DNA of 15,827 nucleotides, from the NCBI GenBank assembly GCA_013298335.1, contig JAAFHI010000014.1, forward strand, positions 1 through 15,827. Reading direction: 5' to 3'. The translations under genes were made by a program, and so were the position numbers. This DNA is from Actinomycetota bacterium. Its GTDB lineage: Bacteria; Acidobacteriota; Blastocatellia; Chloracidobacteriales; Chloracidobacteriaceae. The notes under the pieces were generated by a model. That model had not been told where the DNA came from and made no database searches. It saw only the letters and a program-made list of their open reading frames with translations. Shown here piece after piece: positions 13,434-15,827 of the stretch (position 1 is the stretch's first letter; every line of letters begins with the position of its first letter).

Positions 13434-14009
13434 TCAGTTGCAGGTCGAATCCGGGCAGATGTTGGCGTCGAGAACGGATTCATGGATGACGAACAGCCGC
13501 CCGTCCTCATTGGGAATCGCCTCACCCTTCCCGTACTGCGCACGGATGGTGCAGTCACTGGAAATCGTCGTCGCGGGACTGGGGTTTCGGACCCCCCGGA
13601 AGACCAGCGCGATATAGTTGGTGCCGGCCCCGCCCGTCGGGCAATTATTGTCGTGGACATCGTAGTCAATCTGCCAGCTCGGTGACTGCGACGCATTGGA
13701 CGTCCCGATCCATTCCAGTCCGGAATCGTTCTTCCATCGGGTGGCGTTCCCGCCCGGCGCTTCGTATACGATGCCGTCAACCGGGTACCGGTTCTTGTGG
13801 GCGGCGGCGTACACCTCCAGCGACGAACCAATGGTGCGGGCGGTCGCCTGGAACCACGCGTATCTCGCGCTTTCCCGTGCCCGGAGGAAATTGGGAACGG
13901 CGACGGCCGAAAGGATTCCCAAAATGGCCACCACGATGAGCAGTTCAATCAGGCTGAACCCCTGGCGGTTTCTGATTTTCCGAAGGTGAAAGCGAGCGGA
14001 ACGCGGCAT
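13434..14009 (-). CDS. Type IV prepilin / pseudopilin-like protein
   Basis: This 191-aa protein has a classical class III leader: a 17-residue basic leader (MPRSARFHLRKIRNRQG), then prepilin-peptidase cleavage between G17 and F18. The mature N-terminus FSLIELLIVVAILGILSAVAVPNF has the conserved Glu at +5. The N-terminal hydrophobic helix (18-40) continues into an amphipathic helix; the globular part has four cysteines (C123, C153, C185, C190), the last two near the C-terminus as in pilin D-loops. It should assemble into a type IV pilus or a type II-secretion-like pseudopilus. The ATG at 14009 is preferred over an upstream in-frame ATG at 14084 because GGGAGG lies 10 nt upstream and the leader has the normal length. 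A sigma-54-type promoter lies about 64 bp upstream. No other pilus gene is in the window. Confidence 0.93.
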   Translation of the reverse strand: MPRSARFHLRKIRNRQGFSLIELLIVVAILGILSAVAVPNFLRARESARYAWFQATARTIGSSLEVYAAAHKNRYPVDGIVYEAPGGNATRWKNDSGLEWIGTSNASQSPSWQIDYDVHDNNCPTGGAGTNYIALVFRGVRNPSPATTISSDCTIRAQYGKGEAIPNEDGRLFVIHESVLDANICPDSTCN

Positions 14010-14072
14010 GTTCTTGAATCCTCCCCGTTTGATTTTTGACGGCTTTCGAAATTGCGGACTGAAAAATGCAGG

Positions 14073-14088
14073 AGCAATGGGCACGCCA
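14073..14088 (-). promoter_or_regulatory. Near-consensus sigma-54 (-24/-12) promoter of the prepilin gene
   Basis: On the minus strand the sequence is TGGCGTGCCCATTGCT, against the RpoN consensus TGGCACG-N4-TTGCW. It has two mismatches (AC to GT), with the invariant GG and GC at the exact 10-bp spacing. It would start transcription near 14063, giving a leader of about 54 nt to the prepilin ATG at 14009. RpoN control of pilin genes is well known in other bacteria. An enhancer-binding-protein site further upstream was not identified. Confidence 0.65.
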
Positions 14089-14176
14089 CAACTTGAAGAT
14101 GCCGCGTCGGATCGTCGGGCCAGTTCGGGTGAAGACAGGGCAAGTGACGTTCTTTCAGTGATTTAGATTCTATGAG

Positions 14177-14319
14177 TCAGGTCGGGCTTCATTTTTTTTC
14201 TGTTTGGAGTGCTGTTTTTCAGGTGCAGATAAGCCGGGCTCGACGATGATTAAATCTTTCAGGTGACAGGTTTTGTCAGGTGGCGAAGCCGTTTTTTGTG
14301 ACAAAAAGTGATTTTGTGA
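14177..14319. promoter_or_regulatory. Motif-rich regulatory region upstream of the zinc-ribbon gene
   Basis: The 341-bp gap 14010-14350 holds no gene. Besides the prepilin promoter it carries iterated TCAGGT motifs at 14177, 14219, 14259 and 14276; two of them are within the 9-mer TTTCAGGTG, exactly 40 bp apart. A perfect dyad TTTTTGT-G-ACAAAAA lies at 14293-14307, and TTTTGTGA is repeated at 14294 and 14312 (18 bp apart). The region is AT-richer than the flanking genes. No convincing -35/-10 pair was found. Control of the downstream gene is inferred from position. Confidence 0.45.
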
Positions 14320-14350
14320 TGGATTTTCGTTGGAGAGGGAGGCGCATCCC

Positions 14351-14980
14351 ATGAGTTCACTCTCGCCGGATTTGAGGTGCGAACGGTGTTTTCATACGTT
14401 GCCGTCGAATGAGGACCATTGTCCGAATTGCGGGCTGGTGATCCCGAAGGCCACCCCGGGAGGGAAAGCGCTCGGCATGGCCGGGCGTTACGCCACGCCG
14501 AAAACCCCGGACCAACTCCGGGTGCTGGCCGACCGGGAGTTGCGCGGGCAGGCCTTTCGGGAGAGTCTGACCGACATTCCGAAAAAGGGATTTCAGCGGA
14601 ATCCGGTCGTGATCGCCGTTCTGGCGATCGCGGGAGTCGTGCTCGGGGGGCTGCTCGGCTGGGGGATTCGCGAGTATCAGTTGTCGACCGCCCCGGCCGG
14701 CAACGACACGCTCGCGGCGGTGCGTCTGGTCGTGCGGGCGTCCGCGAAGAACGGCGGCACGGTCGAGGCGGCGGCGGGGGAAGTGGTTTCGAAACTCGCC
14801 GCGCAGGGGAAGATTCAGGACTATCCCGGCTGGAGCGCCACGCCTGAAAACGGCAAGTGGCGGGTCAAATTCGCGTATCAGGAAAAGGGGCAACCGCTTC
14901 GGACGGCGGAATGGACCGTTGACCTTGCGCAAAAGAGCATCCGCCCCGAAAATGACCTGGCGCGACAACTCTCCAACTGA
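14351..14980 (+). CDS. Zinc-ribbon, single-pass membrane protein of unknown function
   Basis: This is a 209-aa protein. An N-terminal zinc ribbon has four cysteines (C10-x2-C13 and C24-x2-C27, in the form CERC...CPNCG). A flexible cytoplasmic linker (about 30-82) is followed by one transmembrane helix (about 85-106, PVVIAVLAIAGVVLGGLLGWGI) and an extracytoplasmic domain (about 115-209) ending in a small beta-rich module (WRVKFAYQEKGQPLRTAEWTVDL). The architecture recalls membrane-bound zinc-ribbon sensor proteins, but no specific family is recognised. The ATG at 14351 is supported by GGGAGG (14337-14342) with 8-nt spacing; a TTG at 14330 would lie before that site. The DCC-family gene begins 38 nt after its stop, so the two may be co-transcribed. 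Confidence 0.85.
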   Translation: MSSLSPDLRCERCFHTLPSNEDHCPNCGLVIPKATPGGKALGMAGRYATPKTPDQLRVLADRELRGQAFRESLTDIPKKGFQRNPVVIAVLAIAGVVLGGLLGWGIREYQLSTAPAGNDTLAAVRLVVRASAKNGGTVEAAAGEVVSKLAAQGKIQDYPGWSATPENGKWRVKFAYQEKGQPLRTAEWTVDLAQKSIRPENDLARQLSN

Positions 14981-15018
14981 CGCGGTCGCCATGTTCAGCT
15001 TCGGAAGATATTCGCATT

Positions 15019-15438
15019 ATGAATACCTCAGGTCATTCGCTCGTCCTGCTTTATGACGGTGTCTGCGGATTCTGCAATCGAACCGTCCAGACCGTCATCG
15101 CCGCCGACCGCGCGGGGACGATGCGCTTCGCGGCCCTCCAGAGCGATTTCGGACGGGAAGTGGTGGCCCGGCATCCCGAACTGGAACATCTGGATTCGGT
15201 CGTGCTGGTCGAGACGTCGCCCGACGGCGCCGAGCGCGTGTTCATCCGTTCGACCGCCGCGCTCCGGGTCGCCGGATACCTTGGCGGCCTCTGGTCGCTG
15301 CTCCTCGCGGGCTATGTGGTCCCGACGCCGATTCGGGATTTTTTCTACGACCTGTTCGCCAGATACCGCTACGCATTGTTCGGCAAGTACGAAAGCTGCA
15401 TGCTCCCACCCCCCGAGATTCGCGCCCGGTTTCTGTGA
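15019..15438 (+). CDS. DCC-family (DUF393) thiol-disulfide oxidoreductase-like protein
   Basis: This 139-aa protein has the family signature YDGVCGFCN near the N-terminus (about 12-20): the D-x-x-C-x-x-C motif of the DCC family, a thioredoxin-like fold with a CxxC pair. Further family-typical parts are RFAALQSD (about 36-43), a DSVVLVE strand, and the segment ALRVAGYLGGLWSLL...VPTPIRDFFYDLFARYRYALFG with a Cys in the C-terminal ESCMLP (about 125-130). The length is normal. A redox role is assumed from the CxxC motif; substrates of the family are unknown. No strong ribosome site precedes the ATG (weak GGAAGA about 10 nt upstream). It lies 38 nt downstream of the zinc-ribbon gene. Confidence 0.92.
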   Translation: MNTSGHSLVLLYDGVCGFCNRTVQTVIAADRAGTMRFAALQSDFGREVVARHPELEHLDSVVLVETSPDGAERVFIRSTAALRVAGYLGGLWSLLLAGYVVPTPIRDFFYDLFARYRYALFGKYESCMLPPPEIRARFL

Positions 15439-15477
15439 CGGAAGGGCCGTCTTCCTGAAGGTTCACGCGGAATGACG

Positions 15478-15506
15478 TTGCCGAACGAAAATCTTCATTC
15501 AAAAAT
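15478..15506 (+). promoter_or_regulatory. Weak sigma-70-type promoter candidate before the right-edge gene
   Basis: TTGCCG (15478-15483) and AAAAAT (15501-15506) are separated by 17 bp; each matches four of six consensus bases. They lie about 70 bp before the ATG at 15574, in an AT-richer stretch. This is position-based and of low certainty. Confidence 0.3.
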
Positions 15507-15573
15507 CCGCATTCTCGGCTAGATTTACCCCTCGCGCAGCCCCCCGGCATTTCTCGCTTCGGAGAGTTCCCCA

Positions 15574-15827
15574 ATGTCCGCCATCGACCTCGAACTATTG
15601 GCCGATCTGCTTTCCCGCACCGAAGGTGGAGAACTTCGGTGGCGGATTGCGCCGATGGGCGCGCTGACCCGGTTCACGGTCAGCGCCGATCCGTACAAAT
15701 ACATTCTGACCGGAAGTTCCGAGGAAGGCCGTCTGCCGACGGTGCTGTCGGTGCTCAACCTGCGCGCCGAGACGGTCCAGCGCAAGATCAGCGAGACCTC
15801 GATGTGCGGGGATCTGCTGCGTTCGCT
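15574..15827 (+). CDS. Unrecognised protein, N-terminal 84 residues (partial at right edge)
   Basis: The frame is open from ATG 15574 to the window end (84 codons). It begins MSAIDLELLADLLSRTEGG and continues with ELRWRIAPMGALTRFTVSAD...YILTGSSEEGRLPTVLSVLNLRAETVQRKISETSMCGDLLRS. GGAGAG (15561-15566) lies 7 nt upstream, which supports the start. Codon use has the high GC third positions of the neighbouring genes. There is no signal peptide or membrane segment in the visible part. No family is recognised; the segment looks like a soluble alpha/beta protein. Confidence 0.75.
   Translation, partial: MSAIDLELLADLLSRTEGGELRWRIAPMGALTRFTVSADPYKYILTGSSEEGRLPTVLSVLNLRAETVQRKISETSMCGDLLRS

Noticed and set aside
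13375..13436. Selenocysteine codon with SECIS hairpin in the prepilin gene
   Set aside because: The apical loop is nearly 40 nt after the TGA, further than usual for a bacterial SECIS, and no selenocysteine machinery is visible. Left as one option in a finding, not called.
15440..15455. GGAAG-GGCCGT-CTTCC hairpin after the DCC gene as a terminator
   Set aside because: The stem is only 5 bp and no T-run follows.

Overview
The window is a 15.8 kb stretch of GC-rich (roughly 60% or more by eye) bacterial chromosome, densely packed with housekeeping and envelope genes and showing no phage, insertion-sequence, CRISPR or RNA-gene signature. The best phylum-level guess is Acidobacteriota. That rests mainly on a secreted VWFA protein of the 'VWFA-related Acidobacterial domain' type (4653-5618, minus), supported by a stand-alone AP2-like protein, a large NHL-repeat protein and a PDZ/GAF/PP2C phosphatase. 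The assignment is an inference.

Left part (1-2418, plus strand): the 3' end of a histone-deacetylase-family gene overlaps a cysteine-rich YkgJ-like gene (GTGA overlap), which overlaps kptA (RNA 2'-phosphotransferase) by 14 nt. This is a compact, translationally coupled operon. A heptanucleotide repeat element then leads directly into rsmE (16S rRNA m3U1498 methyltransferase). After rsmE comes a 229-bp leader with a promoter candidate and two identical operator-like sites, and then a small basic protein with two AP2-like units. A strong bidirectional terminator (3223-3254) closes this half.

Centre (3282-8531): a minus-strand pair encodes the VWFA protein and then a membrane-anchored PDZ/S41 protein whose Ser-Lys catalytic pair appears to be replaced by Gly and Ala. 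Divergent from this pair is an 878-aa membrane receptor (TM-PDZ-multi-TM-GAF-PP2C/SpoIIE). Together these three genes look like an envelope sensing and signalling group.

Right part (8532-15827): a second heptamer element with inverted arms separates the receptor from a convergent 1268-aa protein with two six-unit NHL propellers and no signal peptide. Next are a short NapH/NosR-like Fe-S membrane protein without the usual C-terminal ferredoxin domain, and a type IV prepilin-like protein on the minus strand with a near-consensus sigma-54 promoter and an open, protein-like extension after its TGA stop. Then follow a zinc-ribbon membrane protein with a motif-rich upstream region, a DCC-family (DUF393) protein, and the 5' end of an unrecognised gene running off the edge.

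The most unusual signals are the two heptanucleotide elements of shared design (degenerate inverted arm, 56-62 bp spacer, homogeneous 9-10-copy array), the predicted dead protease beside a PDZ phosphatase receptor, the AP2 protein with paired sites in its leader, and the prepilin stop-codon extension.
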